DNA of 64,000 bases from Balaenoptera acutorostrata (GCF_949987535.1 NC_080070.1:11466016-11530015); one strand, 5' to 3'. Counted from the stretch's first letter, positions 23,441-36,868 are shown. Numbers and translations are program-made. The notes: generated from the letters alone by a model not told the origin.

Positions 23441-25046
23441 AAGGGTTCTGCATTAGGCATACATGTCTTTCCTAAGTTTAGGACAATATGAGTATAGTTT
23501 ACCACTTTATCTGCACCACTTAATAATAGTTTTTATTCTCATATGTGGGCTAAGAGGAATAACCCACCAATGACAGCAGGCTGAATGTGATCCTATTGGA
23601 GAATAAGAAAATCAATTTAACTTCATTAGGAATGGGGAGGAGAGCTAGATTATTTAAATTGTGTCTAAAGCATTCTACTCAAAATAGAATAAATGATCCC
23701 CATACCTGGGGAAGATTAAAACTGAAGCCACAAGGTCAAGCCATTCCCAGGGTGTCAATATATATGGAATGGAAAATTCCTGGCTCATACGGTACAAGTT
23801 CGCCCTTCCTTGCCCACAGCAGATTTCACTTATCAATCATAGTTTTCTTTTCTGATGAGCCCCGGTCTGAGTGTCATTTCAGAACAATTCTGCACGCAGC
23901 CATGATCAGTTATTCTGCATTGGCCTGGCACCCCCGGGGGCTCAGAGCTAACCTGGGATCTCAGCACTGTGCACACAACAGCTACAGTTACAACCTGGGA
24001 AAGAGGTCATGGCAACACCATTCTTCGTCACAGGTAATGGATAAGTAAACAGATCCAAGGACTTGTTCCCTATGTACTTAATTCTACCACTGAAAGCAAG
24101 AGCTTTGTACAGTACATAGCAAACGAAAAAGAAAAACTAAGGCCATCTCTGCAAACAACTTGAAAAACATCAGCAAGGAGCTGAGATCACCCATTGCTAA
24201 GAAATAAGAAATTTTTCCTAATAGACCTATAGCTAGTCCCTGAGAACCAAGAAATCTCACATTATAATACGGTGTTAGTCCAAAGGTTGAAAAGGGTTTT
24301 TAACTCACTGTAAAAGGAATTGATAAGACTAAGATTATAAATCACACCTTAATTATTTATTTCTTTTAAACATACCTTTAAGCCCTAAAGACTAGTGAAT
24401 ATTTAATAGCCAGCTATGTTTCTGAACAATAAACATGGGAAGTTAGGAGTATACAATTCTGCAGGAACTGAGCAGAGTCTCACCTGAATGGCATAATTAA
24501 TTCTGTGCTTAGTTGCTTAACACTATGAATCCTCTGCTGGAATATAAAGTCCTTCAGAGTTTGCGTTTGGACTTTGTGTTCCTTGTTATCTGCTATATCT
24601 TCTGTCTTAGAATAGGGCCTTGTCTGCAGCAAAAAATATTTGTGTGGTGCATTAACTAACCTCCCCACTTGGACCCAAGCCCCAGGAACATACTGCATGA
24701 CTTCCCTAGCCCCTGAAAACTATCATTCTTTTCCTTCCTTGATCCCTAACTATCCAAAATTTAATTAGATGATAAAGTTTCTCTTGAATGGTTTCCTCAG
24801 TCCTAAAGATAAGTGCCTAATTCCAGACTGGGCAGACCTGGTTATAAACTTGCTCTCTCACATATCTGAAGAAGGAAATAATATTCACAGTGCCAAAGCT
24901 GGGCTTAAAGACATCATCCAAGACAAAACACAGCCAGTAACACAAAGGAAATCAAAAGATCAAGGAATTTGAAGTTGCTTGATATGGACAGAGAAGGGAA
25001 AATGAGAGCCATGGGCAAGTTATGATGGAGGTTTGGGAGACTGGTT
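23441..25046. other. Unique sequence, no gene recognised
   Basis: An open frame at 23587-24048 (153 codons) is the longest non-repeat ORF here. It has no signal peptide, domain or repeat signature, so I regard it as chance. Confidence 0.45.
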
Positions 25047-25062
25047 AAAAGAATCAAGATCA

Positions 25063-25379
25063 GGGACTTCCCTGGTGGGGCAGTGGTTAAGAATCCGCCT
25101 GCCAATGCAGGGGACATAGGTTCAAGCCCTGGTCTGGGAAGATCCCACATGCCATGGAGCAACTAAGCCCGTGCACCACAACTACTGAGCCTGTGTGCCA
25201 CAACTACTGAAGCCCACGTGCCTAGAGCCTATGCTCCGCAACAAGAGAAGCCAGTGCAATGAGAAGCCCGCGCACTGCAATGAAGAGTAGCCCCCGCTAG
25301 CGGCAACTAGAGAAAGCCCGCATAGAGCAACAAAGACCCAACTCAGCCAAAAATAAATAAATAAATTTATTTTAAAAAA
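25063..25379 (+). mobile_element. Cetacean/artiodactyl tRNA-derived SINE
   Basis: Starts 'gggacttccctggtgg'. Pol III boxes are in the head (A box around 'tggtggggcagtgg', B box 'ggttcaagccc'), followed by the long CHR-type body and an A-rich tail with AAAT units. TSD aaaagaatcaagatca at 25047-25062 versus 25380-25395, with one mismatch. It is more diverged than the SINEs at 52412 and 53306, so an older subfamily or insertion. Confidence 0.92.
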
Positions 25380-25395
25380 AAAAGAATCAAGGTCA

Positions 25396-25793
25396 AAATA
25401 AATGTGAAGAGCACTTGTAATTGGCCTGAACTGCCAGGAAAAAAAAAAAAAGGAAAAATAAGAGGTAACAAAGACATTTTTTCAGAGTTGGAAATCTTGT
25501 AGCTGCAGCTATTTCTAACTTTGGTGGTTCAAGGAATGCCCTTGGCTATCATTTGTTGAAATAGACTACAGATAAGAATATATGTTATTTTCAAATACTT
25601 CGAGGCCATGGCATGCAATTCTGCTATTTCCTTTGCTTGTGTCTACATCTACTTGTTCCACAAATTAAACCTTTAACATGGATATGAAATTAGCCTGGGG
25701 AGTCTAAAACCATTAAAAAAAGGTATGTTATCTCTAACAGCATTACCCACACAAAATCTCATTATTTGTGATTTTGATTCAGCGTTCTCTATT
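25396..25793. other. Unique sequence between SINE and L1
   Basis: No gene or repeat recognised apart from a short A-run near 25440. Confidence 0.5.
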
Positions 25794-25809
25794 AATAAAT
25801 AGCACTGTT
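25794..25809 (+). repeat. Left TSD of the complete young L1
   Basis: The 16-base aataaatagcactgtt is repeated exactly at 32735-32750. The TT|AATA junction resembles the L1 endonuclease preference. Confidence 0.95.
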
Positions 25810-27606
25810 GATTGGGGAGCTTCAAGATGGCTGAAGAGTAAGACACGGAGATCACCTTCCTCTCCACAAATATACCACAAATACATCTACATGTGGAACA
25901 ACTCCTACAGAACACCTACTGAATGCTGGCAGAAGACCTCAGACCTCCCAAAAGGCAAGAAACTCCCCACGTACCTGGGTAGGGCAAAAGAAAAAAGGAA
26001 AAACAGAGACAAAAGAATAGGGATGGGACCTGCACCACTGGGAAGGAGCTGTGAAAGAGGAAAGGTTTCCACATACTAGGAGCCCCTTCGCGGGCGGAGA
26101 CTGCGGGTGGCGGAGGGGGGAAGCTTCGGAGCCACGGAGGAGAGCGCAGCCACAGGGGTGCGGAGGGCAAAGCGGAGAGATTCCCGCACAGAGGATCAGT
26201 GCCGACCAGCACTCATCAGCCCGAGAGGCTTGTCTGCTCCCCCGCCGGGGCGGGCAGGGCTGGGAGCTGAGGCTCGGGCTTCGGTCGGATCGCAGGGAGA
26301 GGACTGGGGTTGGCGGCGTGAACACAGCCTGAAGGGGTTAGTGCGCCATGGCTAGCCGGGAGGGAGTCCGGGAAAAAGCCTGTGTGCGAGCACAGGTCAC
26401 TCTCCACACCGCCCCTCCCGGGAGCCGGTGCAGCCCGCCACTGCCAGGGTCCCGTGATCCAGGGACAACTTCCCCGGGAGAACGCACGGCGCCTCAGGCT
26501 GGTGCAACGTCATGCTGGCCTCTGCCACCACAGGCTCACCCCACATCCGTACCCCTCCCTCCCGCCGGCCCGAGTGAGCCAGAGCCCCCAAATCAGCTGC
26601 TCCTTTAACCCCATCCTGTCTGAGCGAAGAGCAGACACCCTCAGGTGACCTACATGCAGAGGTGGGTCCAAATCCAAAGCTGAACCCCGGGAGCTGTGCG
26701 AACAAAGAAGAGAAAGGGAAATCTCTCCCAGCAGCCTCAGGAGCAGCGGATTAAATCTCCACAATCAACTTGATGTACCTGCATCTGTGGAACACCTGAA
26801 TAGACAACGAATCATCCCAAATTGAGGAGGTGGACTTTGGGAGCAACGATATATATATATATTTTCCCTTTTTCTCTTTTTGTGAGTGTGTATGTGTATG
26901 CTTCTGTGTGTGATTTGTTCTCTATAGCTTTGCTTTTACCATTTGTCCTAGGGTTCTGTCTGTCTGGTTTTTCTTTTGCTTTTTTTTTTACTTTTTAAAA
27001 ATGTTTTCTTAAAAATTATTCTTTAATAACTTTTTTATTTTATTTTATTCTATTTTATTTTATCTTTTTTCTTTTTTTCTTTCTATTTTTTCACCCTTTT
27101 ATTCTGAGCCGTGTGGATGAAAGGCTCTTGGTGCTCCAGCCAGGCATCAGGGCTGTGCCTCTGAGGTGGGAGAGCCAACTTCAGGACACTGGTCCACAAC
27201 AGACCTCCCAGCTCCATGTAATATCAAATGGCGAAAATCTCCCAGAGATCTCCATCTCAACACCAAGACCCAGCTTCACTCAACGACCAGCAAACTATAG
27301 TGCCGGACACCCTATGCCAAACAACAAGCAAGACAGGAACACAACCACATCCATTAGCAGAGAGGCTGCCTAAAATCATAATAATGCCACAGACACCCCA
27401 AAACACACCACCAGACATGGACCTGCCCACCAAAAAGACAAGATCCAGCCTCATCCACCAGAACACAGGCACTAGTCCCCTCCACCAGGAAGCCTACACA
27501 ACCCACTGAACCAACCTTAGCCACTGGGGAAAGACACCAAAAACAATGGGAACTACGAACCTGCAGCCTGCGAAAAGGAGACCCCAAACACAGTAAGTTA
27601 AGCAAA
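25810..27606 (+). promoter_or_regulatory. L1 5' UTR / internal promoter region
   Basis: In L1 this segment drives transcription from its own first base. Here it begins at the TSD boundary, has a CpG-rich block (26050-26480), then a pyrimidine-rich block (26860-27110) and an untranslated leader before the ORF1 ATG at 27607. Promoter activity is inferred from family knowledge only. Confidence 0.6.
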
Positions 27607-28493
27607 ATGAGAAGACAGAGAAACACACAGCACATGAAGGAGCAAGGTAAAAACCCACCAGACCAAACAAATGAAGAGGAAATAGGCAGTCTACCTGAAA
27701 AAGAATTCAGAATAATGATAGTAAAGATGATCCAAAATCTTGGAAATAGAGAAAATACAAGAAACATTTAACAAGAATCTAGAAGAACTAAAGAGCAAAC
27801 AAACAATGATGAACAATACAATAAATGAAATATAAATTCTCTAGAAGGGATCAATAGCAAAATAACTGAGGCAGAAGAACGGATAAGTGACCTGGAAGAT
27901 AAAATAGTGGAAATAACTATTGCAGAGCAGAATAAAGAAAAAGGAATGAAAAGAACTGAGGACAGTCTCAGAGACATCTGGGACAACATTAAATGCACCA
28001 ACATTCGAATTATAGGGGTCCCAGAAGAAGAAGAGAAAAAGAAAGGGACTGAGAAAATATTTGAAGAGATTATAGTTGAAAACGTCCCTAATATGGGAAA
28101 GGAAATAGTTAATCAAGTTCAGGAAGCACAGAGAGTCCCATACAGGATAAATCCAAGGAGAAACACGCCAAGACACATATTAATCAAACTATCAAAAATT
28201 AAATACAAAGAAAAAATATTTAAAGCAGCAAGGGAAAAACAACAAATGACACACAAGGGAATCCCCATAAGGTTAACAGTTGATCTTTCAGCAGAAACTC
28301 TGCAAGCCAGAAGGGAGTGGCAGGATGTATTTAAGGTGATGAAGGAGAAAAACCTACAACCAAGATTACTCTACCCAGCAAGGATCTCATTCAGATTAAT
28401 GGACAAATTAAAACCTTTACAGACAAGCAAAAGCTAAAAGAATTCAGCACCACCAAACCAGTTTTACAACAAATGCTAAAGGAACTTCTCTAG
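27607..28493 (+). pseudogene. L1 ORF1 pseudogene (second young copy)
   Basis: The start MRRQRNTQ at 27607 matches copy 1. A 4-bp deletion near 27748 relative to copy 1 and further small losses near 27833 break the N-terminal coiled coil. A readable block at 27907-28437 covers the trimer/RRM-like and C-terminal regions (LRDIWDNIKC, ARREWQDVFKV). A 1-bp loss near 28400 shifts the last residues. The family stop would be at 28491-28493. Non-functional, though most of the RNA-binding domain is legible. Confidence 0.9.
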
Positions 28494-28551
28494 GCAAGAA
28501 ACACAAGAGAAGGAAAAGACCTACAATAACAAACCCAAAACAATTAAGAAA

Positions 28552-31500
28552 ATGGGAATAGGAACATACATATCAATAATTACCTTAAATGTAAATGGAT
28601 TAAATGCTCTAACCAAAAGACATAGACTGGCTGAATGGATACAAAAACAAGACCCATATATATGCTGTCTACAAGAGACCCACTTCAGACCTAGGGACAC
28701 ATACAGACTGAAAGAGAAGGGATGGAAAAAGATATTCCATGCAAATGGAAATCAAAAGAAAGCTGGAGTAGCAATTCTCATATCAGACAAAATAGATTTT
28801 AAAATAAAGACTATCACAAGAGACAAAGAAGGAAACTACCTAATGATCAAGGGATCAATCCAAGAAGAAGATATAACAATTGTAAATATTTATGCACCCA
28901 ACATAGGAGCACCTCAGTACATAAGGCAAATACTAACAGCCATAAAAGGGGAAGTCAACAGTAACACAATCATAGTAGGGGACTTTAACACCCCACTTTC
29001 ACCAATAGACAGATCAGCCAAAATGAAAATAAATAAGGAAACACAAGCTTTAAATGATACATTAAACAAGATGGACTTAATTGATATTTATAGGACATTC
29101 CATCCAAAAACAACAGAATACACATTCTTCACAAGTGCTCATGGAACATTCTCCAGGATAGATCATATCTTGGGTCACAAATCAAACCTTGGTTAATTTA
29201 AGAAAATTGAAATCGTAGAAAGTATCTTTTCTGACCACAATGCTATGAGACTAGATATCAATTACAGGAAAAAATCTGTAAAAAATTCAAGCACATGGAG
29301 GCTAAACAATACACTACTTAATAACCAAGAGATCACTGAAGAAATCAAAGAGGAAATCAAAATATACCTAGAAACAAATGACAGTGAAAACACGACGACC
29401 CAAAACCTATGGGATGCAGCGAAAGCAGTTCTAAGAGGGAAGTTTATAGCAATACAATCCTACCTCAAGAAACAAGAAACATCTCAAATAAACAACCTAA
29501 CCTTACACCTAAAGCAATTAGAGAAAGAAGAACCCAAAATCCCCAAAGTTAGCAGAAGGAAAGAAATCATAAAGATCAGATCAGAAATAAATGAAAATAA
29601 AATGAAGGAAACGATAGCAAAGATCAATAAAACTAAAAGCCGGTTCTTTGAGAAGATAAACAAAATTGATAAACCCGTAGCCAGACTCATCAAGAAAAAA
29701 AGGGAGAAGACTCAAATGAATAGAATTAGAAATGAAAAAGGAGAAGTAACAACTGACACTGCAGAAATACAAAGGATCATGAGAGATTACTACAAGCAAC
29801 TCTATGCCAATAAAATGGACAACCTGGAAGAAATGGACAAATTCTTAGAAATGCACAACCTGCCGAGACTGAAACAGGAAGAAATAGAAAATATGAACAG
29901 ACTAATCACAAGCACTGAAATTGAAACTGGGATTAAAAATCTTCCAACAAACAAAAGCCCAGGACCAGATGGCTTCACAGGCGAATTCTATCAAACATTT
30001 AGAGAAGAGCTAACACCCATCCTTCTCAAACTCTTCCAAAATATAGCAGAGGGAGGAACACTACCAAACTCATTCTAAGAGGCCACCATCACCCTGATAC
30101 CAAAACCAGACAAAGATGTCACAAAGAAAGAAAACTACAGACCAATATCATTGATGAATAGAGATGCAAAAATCGTCAACAAAATACTAGCAAACAGAAT
30201 CCAACAGCACATTAAAAGGATCATACACCATGATCAAGTGGGGTTTATCCCAGGAATGCACGGATTCTTCAATATATGCAAACCAAGCAATGTGATACAC
30301 CATATTAACAAATTGAAGGAGAAAAACCATATGATCATCTCAATAGATGCAGAGAAAGCTTTTGACAAAATTCAACACCCATTTATGATAAAAACCCTGC
30401 AGAAAGTAGGCATAGAGGGAACTTTCCTCAACATAATAAAGTCCATATATGACAAACCCACAGCCAACACCGTCCTCAATGGTGAAAAACTGAAACCATT
30501 TCCACTAAGATCAGGAACAAGACAAGGTTGCCCACTCCCACCACTATTATTCAACATAGTTATGGAAGTTTTAGCCCCAGCAATCAGAGAAAAAAAAGAA
30601 ATAAAAGGAATCCAAATCAGAAAGGAAGAAGTAAAGCTGTCACTGTTTGCAGATGACATGATACTATACATAGAGAATCCTAAAGATGCTACCAGAAAAC
30701 TACTAGAGCTAATCAATGAATTTGGTAAAGTAGCAGGATACAAAATTAATGCACAGAAATCTCTAGCATTCCTATAATGATGAAAAATCTGAAAGTGAAA
30801 TTAAGAAAACACTCCCATTTACCATTGCAACAAAAAATAAAATATCTAGGAATAAACCTAACTAAGGAGACAAAATACCTGTATGCAGAAAATTTTAAGA
30901 CACTGATGAAAGAAATTAAAGATGATACAAATAGATGGAGAGATATACCATGTTCTTGGATTGGAAGAATCAACATTGTGAAAATGCCTATACTACCCAA
31001 AGCAATACACAGATTCAGTGCAATCCCTATCAAACTACCACTGGCATTTTTCACAGAACTAGAACAAAAAATTTCACAATTTGTATGGAAATGCAAAAGA
31101 CCCCGAGTAGCCAAAGCAATCTTGAGAAAGAAAAATGGAGCTGGAGGAATCAGGCTCCCTGACTTCAGACTATACTACAAAGCTACAGTAATCAAGACAG
31201 TATGGTACTGGCACAAAAACAGAAATATAGATCAATGGAACAGGATAGAAAGCCCAGAGATAAACCCACGCACATATGGTCACCTTATCTTTGATAAAGG
31301 AGGCAAAAATATACAGTGGAGAAAAGACAGCCTCTTCAGTAAGTGGTGCTGGGAAAACTGGACAGGAACATGTAAAAGTATGAAATTAGAACACTCCCTG
31401 ACACCATACACAAAAATAAACTCAAAATGGATTAAAGACCTAAATGTAAGGCCAGACACTATCAAACTCTTAGAGGAAAACATAGGCAGAACACTCTATG

Positions 31501-32366
31501 ACATGAATCACAGCAAGATCCTTTTTGACCCACCTCCTAGAGAAATGGAAATAAAAAAAATAAATAAACAAATGGGACCTAATGAAACTTAAAAGCTTCT
31601 GCACAGCAAAGGAAACCATAAACAAGACCAAAAGACAACCCTCAGAATGGGAGAAAATATTTGTAAACGAAGCAACTGACAAAGGATTAATCTCCAAAAT
31701 ATACAAGCAGCTCATGCAGCTCAGTATCAAAAAAAACCAAACAACCCATTCCAAAAATGGGCAGAAGACCTAAATAGACATTTCTCTAAAGAAGATATAC
31801 AGATTGCCAACAAACACATGAAAGAATACTCAACATCATTAATCATTAGAGAAATGCAAATCAAAACTACAATGAGATATCATCTCACACTGGTAAGAAT
31901 GGCCATCATCAGAAAAACTACAAACAATAAATGCTGGAGAGGGTGTGGAGAAAAGGGAACCCTATTGCACTGTTGGTGGGAATGTAAATTGATACAGCCA
32001 CTATGGAGAACAGTATGGAGGTTCCTTAAAAAACTAAAAATAGAACTACCATACAACCTAGCAATCCCACTACTGGGCATATACCCTGAGAAAACCATAA
32101 TTCAAAAAGAGTCATGTACCAAAATGTTCACTGCAGCTCTATTTACAATAGCCAGGAAAGGGAAGCAACCTAAGTGTCCATCCACAGATGAATGGATAAA
32201 GAAGATGTGGCACATATATACAATGGAATATTACTCAGCCATAAAAAGAAACGAAATTGAGTTATTTGTAGTGAGGTGGATGGACCTAGAGTCTGTCATA
32301 CAGAGTGAAGTAAGTCAGAAAGAGAAAAACAAATACCGTATACTAACACATATATATGGAATCTAA
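28552..32366 (+). pseudogene. L1 ORF2 (endonuclease/RT) pseudogene, best preserved copy
   Basis: Starts MGIGTYISIITLNVNGLN. The endonuclease shows NVNGLN (residues 13-18), Glu42 in QETHF, GDFN near residue 142 and SRIDHIL. In-frame stops are at 29194-29196 and 30076-30078. Otherwise one frame runs to 30777 and includes [23 protein letters not shown] and the catalytic FADD at 30646-30657. A 5-bp loss near 30773, a 2-bp loss near 30833 and a shift near 31555 follow. The Cys-rich tail ([10 protein letters not shown]...WWECK) and C-terminus read at 31818-32366. Not functional as it stands. Confidence 0.93.
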
Positions 32367-32587
32367 GAAAAAAAAAAAAGTCATGAAGAACCTAGAGGCA
32401 AGACGGGAATAAAGACACAGACCTACTAGAGAATGGACTTGAGGATATGGGGAGGGGGAAGGGTAAGCTGTGACAAAGTGAGAGAGTGGCATGGACATAT
32501 ATACACTACCAAACGTAAAATAGATAGCTAGTGGGAAGCAGCCGCATAGCACAGGGAGATCAGCTCGGTGCTCTGTGACCACCTAGA

Positions 32588-32618
32588 GGGGTGGAATAGG
32601 GAGGGTGGGAGGGAGGGA
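32588..32618 (+). other. G-rich tract in L1 3' UTR (quadruplex-type motif)
   Basis: Four or more G-runs of three or more spaced by 1-4 bases ('ggggtgg', 'taggga', 'gggtggga', 'gggaggga'). The same motif is at 5114-5145 in the other young L1. G-quadruplex potential in L1 3' UTRs is a known family feature. Confidence 0.75.
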
Positions 32619-32734
32619 GATGCAAGAGGGAAGAGATATGGGAACATATGTATATGTATAACTGATTCACTTTGTTATAAAGCAGAAACACACCATTGTA
32701 AAGCAATTATACTCCAATAATTATGTTAAAAATA

Positions 32735-32750
32735 AATAAATAGCACTGTT
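32735..32750 (+). repeat. Right TSD of the complete young L1
   Basis: Exact 16-base repeat of 25794-25809 following the L1 A-rich tail. Confidence 0.95.
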
Positions 32751-34290
32751 AACTAACTTGTAAAAAATTAATGCCACAAAAGAATTAGCTTTTTATCAAA
32801 AGGAACCTCTATCTTATCCAAAAAACTTGCCTTCATGTTCCTTTTATTAACACAAGTAGTAACTCAGAAAATATTTGTAGAATGCATGAACAAGCATTCT
32901 ATGTAATATTAAGACATTCTGCTCACCTGTCCCTTATAGAAATCTCCATGCTTTGTCCCAACACTCCCTGCTGGGTAACCCCAATAATTTTAGTATCGAT
33001 TATAAAATCAGTTATTAAAAATAATCATCTCAAAAACAGTGAGGCTTTCAATACTATGGTCATGGGACCAAATATATGAACGCCATAGAGTAAGAGATTT
33101 TTCACAAAAATAGAGAGGTTTTACCTTTTTGTACTATCGGAAATGTTGTGTCCATCAATTCTCTCTTGACTATATCAACTTCATTAATTTAAGAAGTACT
33201 TTTCAATCTATGTTTCATTCCCTATTCATGAAAAAAATTTTTCTAGGCCCCAACAGTCTGTCTACACATTCTTCTCTTTTATTTGCACTCCTTTAAATTC
33301 AGGGAAGCCTACATGAATAATGAGATGGGGAGAAACGGTGCAGAAAGTTGTTGGGATAGCTTTTACTCAGTGAATCTATTATGCATAGTTTAAAGTTGAC
33401 CTTTTAATCCAAGTTTTTATTCAATTCCATTGCAAGGAATTGAGCAACATGGTCAGTTTGAATATCTGTATGCCAGTGGCACCAACAATGAGTTTCATGA
33501 GAAAAAGTCACATATTAAATCGTGAGGAAGTCAATATATTCTTTTCAAGGCCAAATGGAAGCAGGATAGAGATGTTTTAGGAAGACAGTTAAGTTTTCCA
33601 CAAAAAGAAAAATTTACTCTAAATTATAGGACATGGCTATGCAAATCATTTTCATAATTTCTTCTCTAGATTAGATGTTGCTAGTAATTGTGTATCCATA
33701 TAAATATATAAATGGTGTTAGTCACATAGATGCTATGGTGATTTATTCCTATATTCAGGAACAAATAGCTTTGCACAAGTTGCCCTAAGACTTCTTCACC
33801 TCTCTCTTGGGTAGATGTGTAATTTATAGGAGCTGAAGCTCCACAGCACAAAAATCACATTCAAGAAGATAGGATGAATGGATTGACTACAAAGGATTAG
33901 GAGTTACAGGAGCCCCGAGTTACTTAAGTTTCCACTTACTCGTATTCTTGCCTACTCAACGCATTCCACATACAGGACCTCCTGTAGGTTTCAAGGAGGC
34001 ACATTTCATCTTAATGTAAAAAAGAATCCCCTAACAATTCTGCCCTCCAGAAGTCACAGCATGGACTCACTCCCTCGTGATATTGCAAGCTCCCTGGTGG
34101 ACAATGCAAGGCCGGACTAACAGTTGTGGGATCTGGCCTCTAAATTAATTTCCAAGATTCTATGTTGAATAACTCCCCAGGAATCCAAGATTTTATACCT
34201 ATATGAAGATTGAGGGCAAGGATATGCTGCTTTCTACATGTGTGCTGCTTAGCTAAAAGCATCATAAGCAATTTTAACTTTGTATTTTTT
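32751..34290. other. Unique sequence, no gene recognised
   Basis: AT-rich intergenic sequence with no coding or repeat signature that I can support. Confidence 0.5.
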
Positions 34291-34304
34291 ACGAATGTAT
34301 TCTT

Positions 34305-34652
34305 TAAAATTTATTTATTTATTTATTTTTGGCTGTGTTGGGTCTTCATTGCTGTGTGTGGGCTTCCCCTAGTTGCGGTGAGCAGGGGCTACTCTTTGTT
34401 GCAGTGCACAGGCTTCTCATTGCGGTGGCTTCTCTCGTTGTGGAGCATGGGCTCTAGGCACACAGGCTTCAGTAGTTGTGGCATGTGGGCTCAGTAGTTG
34501 TGGCTTGCAGACTCTAGACTGCAGGCTTAGTAGTTGTGGCTCATGGGCTTAGTTGCTCCGTGGCATGTGGGATCTTCGTGGACCAGGGCTCGAACCCGTG
34601 TTCCCTGCATTGGCAGGCAGATTCTTAACCATTGCGCCAACAGGGAAGTCCT
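34305..34652 (-). mobile_element. tRNA-derived SINE (CHR type), minus strand
   Basis: Reverse complement of the SINE. Poly-T/TTTA tail at 34305-34330, the body 'ggctgtgttgggtcttcatt' and so on, B-box complement 'gggctcgaacccg', ending 'caacagggaagtcct'. TSD acgaatgtattctt (34291-34304) versus acaaatgtattctt (34653-34666), with one mismatch. Confidence 0.93.
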
Positions 34653-34666
34653 ACAAATGTATTCTT

Positions 34667-35499
34667 ATGGCCTCATTGAAAATTTACTGCTATTGCATCT
34701 GCTAGTCAGGTTTCTAGGTTGGAGGTTTATGGCTGGTGAAGGGTTTGACCTCTGTAAGAATGCAGATGAAAGAATGTAGATAAAAATGAGTTTCCCTGGT
34801 TCAACGAGAGTTCCAACGTCCCAGGCAGGAGACTAACCCTGTGCCATTTCATTATAACAATGAGTTAACTTTCAATAAAGCAGAAAATCCAGTTAAATGG
34901 GATATTCCAAATTGACACATTGCTGTCCTTAAACACAAATTTGAGTGCCTACTGCAAGGCAGACACGAGTACAATGATGCCATCACAGGCATACATTATA
35001 ATGAAATGAATGAGACGAGAGAGAGAGGAACAGGAGAAAGAGAGATGGGGAAGAGAGAGAAGGAAAAAAGGAAAGATTCATGGGGATGGAGACAAAGAAA
35101 GACTGAAAAAAGACAGGAAAAATGGGACATTCTCCTTGGATGAAGGAGATGGGGAAAAAAGAAGAGAGGAAAAAGAGGAACATTTGCTTCCCTTTCTAAT
35201 CCATTTGGAATGCTAGTGAGCATTACCTTCAAATATTAACACAACAGTTAACATAGCAGTAAAAGATGGATGTTTATGTATCCAGTTAAAAAAAAAAAGA
35301 CATTTGTGACAAGTTTTTAGTAATAGGTTAATGTCAAGAGCAAAAAAGACACAATGCGTATAAACATTTTGATCACAATTTATGTAAATATTAGACAATA
35401 CTGGAAGAGAAATATTTAAATTTTTACCATGGTTAGCTTTGAATAATGAAACTGTAGGTAACTTTGTCTTCTCTCTACTTCTGTCTTTTTCTATATTTC
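34667..35499. other. Unique sequence with purine-rich tract
   Basis: No gene recognised. 34985-35175 is strongly GA-rich, which creates the open frames seen on both strands there; these are low-complexity artefacts. Confidence 0.6.
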
Positions 35500-36868
35500 T
35501 TAAGAAAATAAGTAGCATGGTAACCACAAACCAAAAATCTATAATAGATATACACACAAAAAAAAGAGAAAGGAATCTAAACATAATACTAAAAACAGTC
35601 ATATCCCAAAAGAGCAAAAGAAGAAAAAAGGAAAAAAACAGAACCACAAAAACAACACCAAAACAATTAACAAAATGGCAAGTACGTACCTATCAATAAT
35701 TACTTTAAGTAAACTAAATGCTCCAATCAAAAGACACAGAGGCCTGAATGGATACAAAAATAAGACCCATATATATGCTACCTACAAGAGACTCATTTCA
35801 GATCTAACGACACACAGAAACTGAAAGTAAGAGGTTGGAAAAAGATATTCCATGAATATGGACATGAAAAGAAAGCTGGAACAGCAATACTTATATCAGA
35901 CAAAATAGACTTTATACCAAAGACTGTAACAAGAGACAAAGAAGGATTTTTCAAAATGATAAAGGGATCAATCCGAGAAGATATAACAATTTTAAATATA
36001 TATGCACCCAATATATAAGCACCTAAATACATAAAGCAAATATTAACAGTTATAAAGGGAGAAATTGACAGTAGCACAATATTAGTAGGGGACTTTAACA
36101 CCCCACCTACATCAATGGACAGATCACCCAGAAAATCAATAAGGAAACACTGGCATTATATGACACATTAGAGAAGATGGACTTAATAGATATGGGACAT
36201 TCCTCCCAAAAGCACCAGAATGCACATGCTTTTCAAGTGCACACAAACTGTGCTAGATCACATGCTAGGCCACAAAACAAGCCTCAGTACATTCAAGAAG
36301 ACTGAAATCATATCAAGCATGTTTTCTGACCACAATGCTATCAGACTAGAAATCAACTACAAGAAAAAAAAAAAACCACAAACAAGTGGAAGATAAACAA
36401 TATGCTACTAAGCAACCAATGGGTCACTGAAGAAATCAAAGAGGAAATAAAAAATTCCTGGCGACCAATGAAAACAAAAACACAACAATCCTAAATCTAT
36501 GGAATGTAGCAAAAGCAGTTCTAAGAGGAAAATTTTTGGTGATACAAGCTTACCTCAGGAAACAAGAAAAATATCAAATAATAACCTAACCTTACACTTA
36601 AAGGAACTAGAAAAAGAACAAACAAGACCCAAAATTAGCAGAAGAAAAGAAATAATAAAGTCATAACAGAAATAAATGAAAGAGACTTAAAAAGAATAGA
36701 AAGCAATAAAACTAAGAACCAATTCTTTGAAAATATAAACAAAATTGATAAACCTTTAACCAGACTCATCAGGGGAAAAAAAGAGAGGGGCCAAATCAAT
36801 AAAATCAAAAATAAAAAAGGAGAAGTTACAACCAGCACCACAGGAATACAAAGGATCAAAGACATTAC
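35500..36868 (+). mobile_element. L1 fragment (inter-ORF and ORF2 N-terminal half)
   Basis: Begins with inter-ORF text ('agtagcatggtaaccaca'). The ORF2 start is near 35674 ('aaaatggcaagtacgtacc'), followed by endonuclease-like sequence ('cctacaagagactcatttc', 'gtaggggactttaacacccc') and the region before RT. It stops near 36868 without any poly-A and runs directly into an L2. Many stops and frameshifts. Truncated at both ends, so it reached this state through later deletion or recombination, not simple 5' truncation. Confidence 0.85.

Larger units (their letters stand above)
25810..32734 (+). mobile_element. Complete young-type L1 LINE with perfect 16-bp TSD
   Basis: About 6.9 kb. It starts 'gattggggagcttcaagatg'. 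The 5' UTR (25810 to about 27600) is CpG-rich at 26050-26480 and contains the likely internal pol II promoter. ORF1 is at 27607-28493, ORF2 at 28552-32366, and the 3' UTR has G-runs at 32445-32460 and 32588-32618. The tail is short and A-rich. Exact TSDs flank it at 25794-25809 and 32735-32750. Both ORFs carry stops or frameshifts, so the copy is inactive, but it is the better preserved of the two young L1s. Confidence 0.97.

Noticed and set aside
23587..24048. 153-codon ORF in unique sequence
   Set aside because: No signal peptide, domain, Kozak or splice context; length is within chance for this AT content, though not excluded.
25063..25140. tRNA-like A and B boxes, possible tRNA gene
   Set aside because: They belong to the tRNA-derived head of a SINE with TSDs and tail; the same head occurs in every CHR-type SINE here.
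35010..35216. 68-codon charged ORF (RREREEQEKERWG...)
   Set aside because: Produced by a GA-rich low-complexity tract.
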